From positions 620,001 to 684,000 of the forward strand of contig NW_026870888.1 of the NCBI RefSeq assembly GCF_033118175.1: 64,000 nt of DNA, given 5' to 3'. This document shows, one piece after another, positions 47,701 to 59,800 of the stretch (positions are counted from its first letter, which is position 1; every line of letters begins with the position of its first letter). The notes beneath the pieces are model-generated. The model searched no databases. It was not told the origin of the DNA and was given only the letters and a program-made list of their open reading frames with translations. Source of the stretch: Dama dama (taxonomy: Eukaryota > Chordata > Mammalia > Artiodactyla > Cervidae). The position numbers were made by a program, and so were the translations under genes.

Positions 47701-50700
47701 TGAGTGTACCCCAGGTTCCGGCCGCAACTCGAGAAAAACAATATGACTTCCCCCTCGCCGCGAGATGAGTCCCGATTCCCCTGCACTGCGTGCAGAGCAT
47801 CTCCGTGTTCCAAATCAAACGTGAAATGAGACTTGATTTCCTTGATGGCACTCCAGAGAACACCCAAGATCACTGTCTCAAGTCTAGAGGGATCCTGAGG
47901 TCACTGTAGCAACACGAAAGGGCTCCGTGGACCCCAAATCAACTCGAGATGAGAGCTTCGTCCCTGGCTTCGACTCAAGAGGAGTACCCACTTTCCACAA
48001 GCACCTCAAGAGGAGGCTTCTCTCAGCTACAGGTATGTGAGAGGGCCCCTGAGTTTGTGGCCTCAAGTGGAATGGACACCGAGATGCTCTGACTCGAAGT
48101 AAGGCCGGATATCCCTGCAGTGAATTGAATGCACGCTCGTCTTGCATCTCCCACAACGAAGGGATGTCTGAATCCCCTGTGGAGACCAAGGAGAAAGACC
48201 TAGTTGTCCGCCTCATCGCGACCTGAGGCCTCACGTCCTTTGAAAACTCGAGAGGTCCGCGGAGATCAATGATTCCAAAGGAGACGATGCCTGACTCCTC
48301 TTGAAAATGGATAGGAGTCCCAGGATCCCTGTGGCACGTGGAAAGGGACGCTGGGTCTCCCGCCTCACGTGGAGACGCGTCCCAATGGCCATGCCAAGAC
48401 TCGAGGAGAAAACCGAGTTGCCCCTCGCACCCAGGCAGGAGTCCTGACATCGCTGAATAAACACGTGTCTGGAAAGGCCCTTCTGGTCGTAACTCGAGAT
48501 TGTACCCCAGGTTCCGGCCGCAAATCGAGAAAAACCATGAGACTTCCCCCTCGCTGCGAGATGAGGCCCGATTCCCCTGCTCTGCATGCAGAGCAATTCC
48601 GTGTTCCAAATCAAACATGAAAGGAGCCTTGATTTCCTTGATGGCACTCCAGAGAAAACCCAAGATCACTGTGTCAAGTCTAGAGGGATACTGAGGTCAC
48701 TGTAGCAACAGGAAAGGGCTCCGTGGACCCCAAATCAACTCGAGATGAGAGCTTCGTCCCTGGCTTCGACTCAAGAGGAATACCCACTTTCCACAAGCAC
48801 CTCAAGAGGAGGCTTCTCTCAGCTACAGGTATGTGAGAGGGACCCTGAGTTTGTGGCCTCAAGTGGAATGGACACCGAGATGCTCTGACTCGAAGGAAGG
48901 CCGGATATCCCAGCAGTGAATTGAATGCAGGCCTCTTTTGCATCTCCCACGACGAAGGGATGTCTGAATCCCCAGTGGAGACTACAGAGAAAGACCTAGT
49001 TCTCCGCCTCATCGCGATCGGAGGCCTCAGGTCCTTTGAAAACTCGAGAGGTCCGCGGAGATCAATGCTTCCAAAGGAGACGATGCCTGACTCCTCTTGA
49101 AAATGGATAGGAGTCCCAGGATCCTTGGGGCACGTGGAAAGGGACCCTGGGTCTCCTGCCTCACGTGGAGACGCGTCCAAATGGCCATGCCAAGACTCGA
49201 GGAGAATCCAGAGTTGCCCCTCGCACCTAGGCAGGAGTCCTGACGTCACTGAACAAACACGTGTCTGGAAGGGCCCTTCCGGTCGTAACTCGTGAGTGTA
49301 CCCCAGGTTCTGGCCGCAACTCGAGAAAAACCATGAGACTTCCCCCTCGCCGCGAGATGAGGCCCGATTCCCTTGCACTGCGTGCAGAGCAATTCCGTGT
49401 TCCAAATCAAACATGAAAGGAGCCTTGATTTCCTTGATGGCACTCCACAGAAAACCCAAGATCACTGTCTCAAGTCTAGAGGGATCCTGACGTCACTGTA
49501 GCAACACGAAAGGGCTCCTTGGACCCCAAATCAACTCGGGATGAGAGCTTCGTCCCTGGCTTCGACTCAAGAGGAATACCCACTTTCCACAAGCACCTCA
49601 AGAGGAGGCTTCTCTCAGCTACAGGTATGTGAGAGGGACCCTGAGTTTGTGGCCTCAAGTGGAATGGTCACCGAGATGCTCTGACTCGAAGGAAGGCCGG
49701 ATATCCCTGCAGTGAATTGAATGCAGGCCTCTTTTGCATTTCCCACGACGAAGGGATGTCTGAATCCCCTGTGGAGACCACAGAGAAAGACCTAGTTCTC
49801 CGCCTCAACGCGACCGGAGGCCTCACGTCCTTTGAAAACTCGAGAGGTCCCCCGAGATCAATGCTTCGAAAGGAGATGATGCCTGACTCCTCTTGAAAAT
49901 GGATAGGAGTCCCAGGATCCCTGTGGCAGGTGGAAAGGGATCCTAGGTCTCCCGCCTCACGTGGAGACGCGTCACAATGGCCATTCCAAGACTCGTGGAG
50001 AATCCCGAGGTGTCCCTCGCACCTAGGCAGGAGTCCTGACGTCGCTGAAGAAACACGTGTCTGGAAGATCCCTTCTGGTCGTAACTCGAGAATATAACCC
50101 AGGTTCCGGCCGCAACTCGAGAAAAACCATGAGACTTCCCCCTTGCCGCGAGATGAGGACCAATTCCCCTGCACTGCGTGCAGAGCAATTCCGTATTCCA
50201 CATCAAACATGAAAGGAGCCTTGATTTCCTTGATGGCACTCCAGAGAACACCCAAGATCACTGTCTCATGTCTAGAGGGATACTGAGGTCACAGTAGCAA
50301 CATGAAAGGGCTCCGTGGCCCCAAATCAACTCGAGATGAGAGCTTCGTCCCTGGCTTCGAGTCAAGAAGAATATCCACTTTCCACAAGCACCTCAAGAGG
50401 AGGCGTCGCTCAGCTACAGGTATGTGAGAGGGACCCTGAGTTTGTGGCCTCAAGTGGAATGGACACCGAGATGTTCTGACTCGAAAGAAGGCCGGATATT
50501 CCTGCAGTGAATTGAATGCAGGCATCTTTTGCATCTCCCACGACGAAGGGATGTCTGAATCCCCTGTGGAGACCACAGAGAAAGACCTAGTTCTCCGCCT
50601 CATCGCGATCGAAGGCCTCACGTCCTTTGAAAACTCGAGAGGTCCGCGGAGATCAATGCTTCCAAAGGAGACGATGCCTGACTCCTCTTGAAAATGGATA

Positions 50701-51056
50701 GGAGTCCCAGGATCCCTGTGGCACGTGGAAAGGGACCCTGGGTCTCCCGCCTCACGTGGAGACGCGTCCCAATGGCCATGCCAAGACTCGAGGAGTATCC
50801 CGAGGGGTCCCTCGCACCCAGGCAGGAGTCCTGACGTCGCTGAACAAACACGTGTCTGGAAGGGCCCTTCCGGTCATAACTCGTTAGTGTACCCCAGGTT
50901 CCGGCCGCAACTCGAGAAAAATCATGAGACTTCCCCCTCGCCGCGAGATGAGGCCCGATTCCCCTGCACTGCGTGCAGAGAAATTCCATGTTCCAAATCA
51001 AACGTGATATGAGACTTGATTTCCTTGATGGCACTCCAGAGAACACCCAAGATCAC
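44745..51056. repeat. m57-m64: remainder of domain M
   Basis: These monomers echo earlier ones but with many differences. m57 resembles m44 (CGTCACTGAAC, GGTACCGTGGG or GGGACCGTGGG). m58 resembles m38 (GTAACATGTGTC, CGCAAGTCGAG). m60 resembles m36/m45 (CTCGTGAGTGTACC, GTGAAATGAGAC). m61 resembles m37 (CATCGCTGAATAAAC, CTTCTGGTCG). The order m57, m58, m60, m61 is not that of the 4775-bp unit, so this stretch descends from the same pool by other exchanges. m64 has GTGATATGAGAC near 51004. Confidence 0.65.
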
Positions 51057-51852
51057 TGTCTCAAGTCTAGAGGGATCCTGAGGTCACTGTAGCAATACGA
51101 AAGGGCTCCATGGACCCCAAGTCAACTCGAGATGAGAGCTTCGTCCCTGGGTTCGACTCAAGAGGAATACCCACTTTCCACAAGCACCTCAAGAGGAGGC
51201 TTCTCTCAGCTACAGGTATGTGAGAGGGACCCTGAGTTTGTGGCCTCAGGTGGAAAGGACACCGAGATGCTCTGACTCGAAGGAAGGCCGGATATCCCTG
51301 CAGTGAATTGAATGCAGGCTCGTCTTGCATCTCCCACGACGAAGGGATGTCTGAATCCCCTGTGGAGCCCACAGAGAAAGACATAGTTCTCCGCCTCATC
51401 GCGACCGGAGGCCTCACATCCTTTGAAAAATCGAGACTTCCGCGGAGATCAATGCTTCCAAAGGAGACGATGCCTGACTCCTCTTGAAAATGGATAGGAG
51501 TCCCAGGATCCCTGTGGCACGTGGAAAGGGACCCTGGGTCTCCCGCCTCACGTGGAGACGCGTCCCAATTGCCATGCCAAGACTCGAGGAGAATCCCGAG
51601 GTGTCCCTCGCACCTAGGCAGGAGTCCTGAAGTCGCTGAATAAACACGTGTCTGGAAGAGCCCTCCCCGTCGTAACTCGAGAATATAACCCAGGTTCCGG
51701 CGACAACTCGAGAAAAACCATGAGACTTCCCCCTCGCCGCGAGATGAGGCCCGATTCCCCTGCACTGCGTGCAGAGCAATTCCGTGTTCCACATCAAATG
51801 TGAAAGGAGCCTTGATTTCCTTGATGGCGCTTCAGAGAAAACCCAAGATCAC
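51057..51852. repeat. m65: mosaic monomer at the M/R boundary
   Basis: The left part is domain-M-like (GCTTCGTCCC, GGAAAGGACACC, AAGGAAGGCCGG, CCCACGACG to about 51342). CTCACATCC appears at about 51411 and CCCAATTGCC at about 51555. Domain-M-like traits then reappear (GAATAAACACG near 51637, AATATAACCCAGG near 51690, as in m63). The boundary is therefore a patchwork over about 350 bp. A private AAAAATCGAGACTTCCGC replaces AAAACTCGAGAGGTCCGC near 51427. Confidence 0.65.
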
Positions 51853-54235
51853 TGTCTCAAGTCTAGAGGAATCCTGAGGTCACTGGAGAAACAGGAAAGG
51901 GCTCCGTGGACCCCAAATCAACTCGAGATGAGAGTTTATTCCCTGGCTTCGACTCAAGAGGAATACCAACTTTCCACAAGCACCTCAAGAGGAAGCTTCT
52001 CTCAGCTACAGGTATATGAGAGGGACCCTGAGTTTGTGGCCTCAAGTGGATGGACACCGAAATGCTCTGACTCAAAGTAAGGCAGGATATCCCTGCAGTG
52101 AATTGAATGCAGGCTCGTCTTGCATCTCCCAAGACTAAGGGATGTCTGAATCCCCTGTGGACACCACAGAGAAAGTCCTAGTTCTCCGCCTCATCGCGAC
52201 CGGAGGCCTCACATCCTTTGAAAACTCGAGAGGTCCGCGGAGATCAATGCTTGCAAAGATGACGATGCCTGATTCCACTTGAAAATGGATAGGAGTCCCA
52301 GGATCCCTGTGGCACGTGGAAAGGGACCCTGGGTCTCCCGCCTCACGTGGAGACGCGTCCCAATTGCCATGCCAAGACTCGAGGAGAATCCCGAGGTGTC
52401 CCTCGCACCTAGGCAGGAGTCCTGACGTCGCTGAACAAACACGTGTCTGGAAGGGCCCTCCCCGTCGTAATTCGAGAATATACCCCAGGTTCCGGCCGCA
52501 ACTCGAGAAAAACCATGAGACTTCACCCTCGCCGTGAGATGAGGCCCGATTCCCCTGCACTGCATGCAGAGCAATTCCGTGTTCCACATCAAACGTGAAA
52601 GGAGACTTGATTTCCTTGATGGCACTCCAGAGAAAACCCAAGATCACTGTCTCAAGTCTAGGAGGATCCTGAGGTCACTGGAGGAACAGGAAAGGGCTCC
52701 GTGGACCCCAAATCAACTCGAGATGAGAGCTTAGTCCCTGGCTTCGACTCAAGAGGAATACCAACTTTCCACAAGCACTTCAAGAGGAGGCTTCTCTCAG
52801 CTACAGGTATGTGAGAGGGACCCTGAGTTTGTGGCCTCAAGTGGATGGACACCGAGATGCTCTGACTCAAAGTAAGGCAGGATATCCCTGCAGTGAATTG
52901 AATGCAGGCTCGTCTTGCATCTCCCAAGACGAAGGGATGTCTTAAACCCCTGTGGACACTACAGAGAAAGTCCTAGTTCTCCGCCTCATCGCGACCAAAG
53001 GCCTCACATCCTTTGAAAACTCGAGAGGTCCGCGGAGATCAATGCTTCCAAAGATGACGATGCCTGACTCTTCTTGAAAATGGATAGGAGTCCCAGGATC
53101 CCTGTGGCACGTGGAAAGGGACACTGGGTCTCCCGCCTCACGTGGAGACGCGTCCCAATTGCCATGCCAAGACTCGAGGAGATTCCCGAGGTGTCCCTCG
53201 CACCTAGGCAGGAATCCTGACGTCGCTGAACAAACACGTGTCTGGAAGGGCCCTCCCCGTCGTAACTCGAGAATATACCCCAGGGCCCGGCCGAATTCGA
53301 ATAAAACCATGAGACTTCCCCCTCGCCGCGAGATGAGGCCCGATTCCCCTGCCCTGCGTGCAGAACAATTCCGTTTTCCACATCAAACGTGAAAGGAGCC
53401 TTGATTTCCTTGATGGAACTCCAGAGAAAACCCAAGATCACTGTCTCAAGCGTAGAGGGATCCTGAGGTCACTGGAAGAAGAAGAAACGGCTCCGTAGAC
53501 CCCAAATCAACTCGAGATGAGAGCTTAGTCCCTGGCGTCGACTCAAGTGGAATACCAACTTTCCACAAGCACTTCAAGAGGAGGCTTCTCTCAGCTACAG
53601 GTATGTGAGAGGGACCCTGAGTTTGTGGCCTCAAGTGGATGGACACCGAGATGCTCTGACTCAAAGTAAGGCAGGATATCCCTGCAGTGAATTGAATGCA
53701 GGCTCGTCTTGCATCTCCCAAGACGAAGGGATGTGTGAATCCCCTGTGGAGACGACAGAGAAAGACCTAGTCCTCCGCCTCATCGCGACAGGAGGCCTCA
53801 TATCCTTTGAAAACTCGAGAGGTCTCCGGAGATCAATGCTTCCAAAGGAGACGATGCCTGACTCCTCTTGAAAATGGATAGGAGTCCCAGGATCCCTGTG
53901 GCACGTGGAAAGGGACTCTGGGTCTCCCGCCTCACGTGGAGACGCATCCCAATTGCCATGCCAAGACTCGAGGAGAATCGCGAGGTGTCCCTCGCACCTA
54001 GGCAGGAGTCCTGACGTCGCTGAACAAACACGTGTCTGGAAGGGCCCTCCCCGTCGTAACACAAGAATATACCACAGGTTGCCCCGCAACTCGAGAAAAA
54101 CCATGAGACTTCCCCCTCGCCGAGAGATGAGGCCCGATTCCCCTGCACTGCCTGCAGAGCAATTCCGTGTTCCACATCAAACGTGAAAGGAGCCTTGATT
54201 TCCTTGATGGCACTCCAGAGAAAACCCAAGATCAC
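51853..54235. repeat. m66-m68: local run with shared one-base deletion
   Basis: Three neighbours share CAAGTGGATGGACACC (one A missing from AAGTGGAATGG), CTCAAAGTAAGGCAGG and, in two of them, CACTTCAAGAGG and GAGAAAGTCCTAG. These are shared by adjacent copies only, which fits stepwise one-monomer expansion. m67 and m68 have further deletions in the right half: GGGCCCGGCCGAATTCGAATAAAACC near 53284, written here as GGCCGAATTCGAAT, and GGTTGCCCCGCAACTC near 54077. Confidence 0.65.
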
Positions 54236-57200
54236 TGTCTCAAGTCTAGAGGGATCCTGAGATCACTGTAGCAACACAAAAGGGCTCCGTGGACCATAAA
54301 TCAACTCGAGATGGGAGCTTAGTCCCTGGCTTCTACTCAAGAGGAATACCAACATTCCACAAGCACCTCAAGAGGAGGCTTCTCTCAGCTACAGGTATGT
54401 GAGAGGATCCCTGAATTTGTGGCCTCAAGTGGAATGGACACCGAGATTCTCTGACTCGAAGTAAGATCGGATATCCCTGCAGTGAATTGAATGCAGGCTC
54501 GTCTTGCATCTCCCAAGCAAAGGAATGTCTGAATCCAATGTGGAGACCACAGAGAAAGACCTAGTTCTCCGCCTCATCACGACCGGAGGCCTCACATCCC
54601 TTGAAAACTCGAGAGGTCTGCGGAGATCAATGCTTCCAAAGGAGACGATGCCTGGCTCCTCTTGAGAATGGATAGGAGTCCCAGGATCCCTGTGGCACGT
54701 GGAAAGGGACCCTGGGTTTCGAGCCTCACGTGGAGACGCGTCCCAAATGCCATGCAAGACTCGAGGAGAATCCGAGGTGTCCCTCGCACCTAGGCAGGAG
54801 TCCTGACGTCGCTGAACAAACTCGTGTCTGGAAGGGCCCTCCCAGTCGTAACTCGAGAATATACCCCAGGTTCCGGCCGCAACTCGAGAATAACCATGAG
54901 ACTTCCCCCTCGCCGCGAGATGAGGCCCGATTCCCCTGCACTGCGTGCAGAGCAATTCCGTGTTCCACATCAAACCTGAAAGGAGCATTGATTTCCTTGA
55001 TGGCACTCCAGAGAAAACCCAAGATCAGTGCCTCAAGTCTAGAGGGATCCTGAGGTCACTGTAGCAACATGAAAGGGCTCCGTGGACCCCAAATCAACTC
55101 GAGATGAGAGCTTAGTCCCTGGCTTCGACTCAAGAGGAATACCAACTTTCCACAAGCACCCCAAGAGGAGACTTCTCTCAGCTACAGGTATGTGAGAGGG
55201 ACCCTGAGTTTGTGGCCTCAAGTGGAATGGACACCGAGATGCTCTGACTCGAAGTAAGGCCGGATATCCCTGCAGTGAATTGAATGCAGGCTCGTCTTGC
55301 ATCTCCCAAGACGAAGGTATGTCTGAATCCCCTGTGGAGACCACAGAGAAAGACCTAGTCCTCCGCCTCATCACGAACGGAGGCCTCACATCCTTTGAAA
55401 ATTCGAGAGGTATGCGGAGATCAATGCTTCCAAAGGAGACGATGCCTGACTCCTCTTGAAAATGGATAGGAATCCCAGGATCCCTCTGGCACGTGGAAAG
55501 GGACCCTGGGTCTCCCGCCTCAGGTGGAGAAGCGTCCAAATTGCTATGCCAAGACTCGAGGAGAATCCCGAGGTGTCCCTTGCACCTAGGCAGGAGTCCT
55601 GACGTCGCTGAACAAACACGTGTCTGGAAGGGCCCTCCCCGTCGTAACTCGAGAATATACCCCAGGTTCCGGCCGCAACTCGAGAAAAACCATGAGACTT
55701 CCCCCTCGCCGCGAGATGAGGCCCGATTCCCCTGCACTGCATGCAGAGCAATTCCGTGTACCACATCAAACGTGAAAGGAGCCTTGATTTCCTCGATGGC
55801 ACTCCAGAGAAAACCCAAGATCACTGTCTCAAGTCTAGAGGGATCCTGAGGTCACTGTAGCAACACGAAAGGGCTCCGTGGACCCCAAATCAACTCGAGA
55901 TGAGAGCTTAGTCCCTGGCTTCGACTCAAGAGGAATACCAACTTTCCACAAGCACCTCAAGAGGAGGCTTCTCTCAGCTGCAGGTATGTGAGAGGGCCCC
56001 TGAATTTGTGGCCTCAAGTGGAATGGACACCGAGATGCTCTGACTCGAAGTAAGGACGGATATCCCCGCAGTGAATTGAATGCAGGCTCGTCTTGCATCT
56101 CCCAAGACGAAGGGATGTCTGAATCCCCTGTGGAGACCACAGAGAAAGACCTAATTCTCCGCCTCATTTCGAGCGGAGGCCTCACATCCTTTGAAAACTC
56201 GAGAGGTATGCGGAGATCAATGCTTCCAAAGGAGACGATGGCTGACTCCTCCTGAAAATGGATAGGAATCCCCGGATCCCTGTGGCACCTGGAAAGGGAC
56301 CCTGGGAGTCCCGCCTCATGTGGAGATGCGTCCCAATTGCCATGCCAAGACTCGAGGAGAATCCCGAGGTGTCCCTCGCACCTAGGCAGGAGTCCTGACG
56401 TAGCTGAACAAACACGTGTCTGGAAGGGCCCTCCCCGTCGTAACTCGAGAATATACCCCAGGATCCGGCCGCAACTCGAGAAAAACCATAGGACGTCACC
56501 CTCGCCGCGAGATGAGGCCAGATTCCCCTGCACTGCGTGCAGAGCAATTCCGTGTTCCACATCAAACGTGAAAGGAGCCTTGATTTCCTTGATGGCACTC
56601 CAGAGAAAACCCAAGATCACTGTCTCAAGTCTGGAGGGATCCTGAGTTCACTGGAGCAACATCAAAGGGCTCCATGGACCCCAAATCAACTCGAGATGAG
56701 AGCTTCGGCCCTGGCTTCGACTAAAGAGGAATACCAACTTTCCACAAGCACCTCAAGAGGAGCCTTCTCTCAGCTACAGGTATGTGAGAGGGACCCGGAG
56801 ATTGTGGCCTCAAGTGGAATGGACACCGAGATGCTCTGACTCGAAGTAAGGCCGGATATCCCTGCAGTGAATTGATTGCAGGCTCGTCTTGCATCTCCCA
56901 AGACGAAGGGATGTTTAATCCCCAGTGGAGACGACAGAGAAAGACCTACTCGTCCGCCCCGTCGCGACCGGAGGCCTCACATCCTTTGAAAACTCGAGAG
57001 GTCCGCGGAGATCAATGCTTCTAAAGGAGACGATGCCTGACTCCTCTTGAAAATGGATAAGAGTCCCAGGATCCCTGTTGCACGTGGAAAGGGACCCTGG
57101 GTCTCCCGCCTCATGTGGAGACGCGTCCCAATTGCCATGCCAAGACTCGAGGAGAATCCCGAGGTGTCCCTCGCACCTAGGCAGGAGTCCTGATGTCGCT

Positions 57201-59800
57201 GAACAAACACGTGTCTGGAAGGGTCCTCCCCGTTGTAACTCGAGAATATACCCCAGGTTCCGGCCGCAACTCGAGAAAAACCATGAGAATTCCCCTTCGC
57301 CGCGAGATAAGGCCTGATTCCCCTGCACTGCATGCAGAGCAATTCCGTGATCCACATCAAACGTGAAAGGAGCCTTGATTTCCTTGATGGCACTCCAGAG
57401 AAAACCCAAGATCACTGTCTCAAGTCTAGAGGGATCCTGAGGTCACTGGAGCAACACGAAAGGGCTCCGTGGACCCCAAATCAACTCGAGATGAGAGCTT
57501 AGTCCCTGGCTTTGACTCAAGAGGAATACCCACTTTTCACAAGCACCTCAAGAGGAGGCTTCTCTCAGCTATAGGTATGTGAGAGGGACCCTGAGTTTGT
57601 GGCCTCAAGTGGAATGGACACCGAGATGCTCTGACTCGAAGTAAGGCCGGATATCCCTGCATTGAATTGAATGCAGGCTCGTCTTGCATCTCCCAAAACG
57701 AAGGGATATCTGAATCCCCTGTGGAGACGACAGAGAAACACCTAGTCCTCTGCCTCAACGCGACCGGAGGCCTCACATACTTTGAAAACTTGAGAGGACG
57801 GCGGAGATCAGTGCTTCCAAAGGAGAAGATGCCTGACTCCTCTTGAAAATGGATAGGAGTCTCAGGATCCCTGTGGCACGTGGAAAGGGACCCTGGGTCT
57901 CCCGCCTCACGTGGAGACGCGTCCCAATTGCCATGCGAAGACTCGAGGAGAATCCGAGGTGTCCCTCGCACCTAGGCAGGAGTCCTGACGTAGCTGAACA
58001 AACACATGTCTGGAAGGGCCCTCCCGTCGTAACTCGAGAATATACCCCAGGTTCCGGCCGCAACTCGAGAAAAACTATGAGACTTCCCCCTCGCCGCAAG
58101 ATGAGCCTCGATTCCCCTGTACTGCATGCAGAGCAATTCCGTGTTCCACATCAAACGGGAAAGGAGCCTTGATTTCCTTGATGGCACTCCAGAGAAAATC
58201 CAAGATCACTGTCTCAAGTCTAGAGGGATCCTGAGGTCACTGGAGCAACACGAAAGGGCTCCGTGGACCCCAAATCAACTCGAGATGAGAGCTTAGTCCC
58301 TGGCTTCGACTCAAGAGGAGTACCAACTTTTCACAAGCACCTCAAAAGGAGGCTTCTCTCAGCTACAGGTATGTGAGAGAGACCCTGAGTTTGTGGCCTC
58401 AAGTGGAATGGACACCGAGATGCTCTGACTCGACGTAAGGCCGGATATCCCAACAGTGAATTGAATGCAGGCTCATCTTGCATCTCCCAAGACAAAGGGA
58501 TGTCTGAATCCTCTGTGGAGATGACAGAGAAAGACCTAGTCGTCCGCCTCATCGCGAGCGGAGGCCTCACATCCTCTGAAAACTCGAGAGGTCTGCGGAG
58601 GTCAATGCTTCCAAAGGAGACGATGCCTGACTCTTCTTGAAAATGGATAGGACTCCCAGGATCCCTGTGGCACGTGCAGAGGGACCCTGGATCTCCGGCC
58701 TCACGTGGAGATGCGTCCCAATTGCCATGCCAAGACTCGAGGAGAATCCCGAGGTGTCCCTCGCACCTAGGCAGGAGTCCTGACGTAGCTGAACAAACAT
58801 GTGTCTCGAAGGGCCCTCCCCGTCGTAACTCGAGAATATACCCCAGGTTCCGGCCGCACCTCGAGAAAAACCATGAGACTTCCCCCTCGCCGCGAGATGA
58901 GGCCCGATTCCCCTGCACTGCATGCAGAGCAATTCCGTGTTCCACATCAAACGTGAAAGGAACCTTGATTTCCTTGATGGCACTCCAGAGAAAACCCAAG
59001 ATCACTGTCTCTAGTCTAGAGGGATCCTGAGGTCACTGTAGCAACACGAAAGGGCTCCGTGGACGCCAAATCAACTCGAGATGAGAGCTTAGTCCCTGGC
59101 TTCGACTCAAGAGGAATACCAACTTTCCACAAGCACCTCAAGAGGAGGCTTCTCTCAACTACAGGTATGTGAGAGGACACGGAGTTTGTGGCCTCAAGTG
59201 GAATGGACACCGAGATGCTCTGACTCGAAGTAAGGCCGGATATCCCTGCAGTGAATTGAATGCAGGCTCGTCTTGCATCTCCCAAGACGAAGGGTTGTCT
59301 GAATCCCCTGTGGACACCACAGAGAAAGTCCTAGTTCTCCGCCTCATCGCGACCGGAGGCCTCACATCCTTTGAAAACTCGAGAGGTCCGCGGAGATCAA
59401 TGCTTCCAAAGGAGACGATGCCTGACTCCTCTTGAAAATAAATAGAAGTCCCAGGATCCCTGTGGTACGTGGAAAGGGACCCTGGGTCTCCCGCCTAATG
59501 TGGAGACGCGTCCCAATTGCCATGCCAAGGCTCGAGGAGAATCCCGAGTTGTCCCTCGCACCTAGGCAGGAGTCCTGACATCGCTGAACAAACACGTGTC
59601 TGGAAGGGCCCTCCCTGTCATAACTCGAGAATATACCCCTGGTTCCGGCCGCAACTCGAGAAAAACCATGAGACTTCCCCCTCGCCGCGAGATGAGGCCC
59701 GATTCCCCTGCACTGCGGGCAGAGCAATTCCGTGTTCCACATCAAACGTGAAAGGAGCCTTGATTGCCTTGATGGCACTGCAGAGAAAACCCAAGATCAC
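54236..59800. repeat. m69-m75: diverse domain-R monomers
   Basis: No strong higher-order pairing is evident. m69 is the shortest complete monomer (793 bp), with deletions at TCCCAAGCAAAGG near 54510, CATGCAAGACTC near 54752 and GAATCCGAGGTG near 54770. m70 and m71 share GAGAGGTATGCGG. m73 also has GAATCCGAGGTG and a missing C in CCCTCCCGTCG near 58022. m74 has GATATCCCAACAGTG, related to m14 and m22. m75 contains GAAAATAAATAG near 59433. Confidence 0.6.

Larger units (their letters stand above)
26440..51380. repeat. Domain M: 'CAATGG-type' monomers (m34 to early m65)
   Basis: About 31 monomers share a linked set of bases that differ from both flanks: CCCAATGGCCATGCC, CTCACGTCCTTTG, CTCCCACGACGAAGG, AAGGAAGGCCGG, GCTTCGTCCC, CACTGTAGCAAC and AAACATGAAAGG. 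Many also have GCAGGCCTCTTTTGCATC for GCAGGCTCGTCTTGCATC, and GAGAACACCC for GAGAAAACCC. The domain contains the clearest higher-order repeat of the window. Its monomers are more uniform in length than those of the flanks, which suggests recent expansion and homogenisation. Confidence 0.8.
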
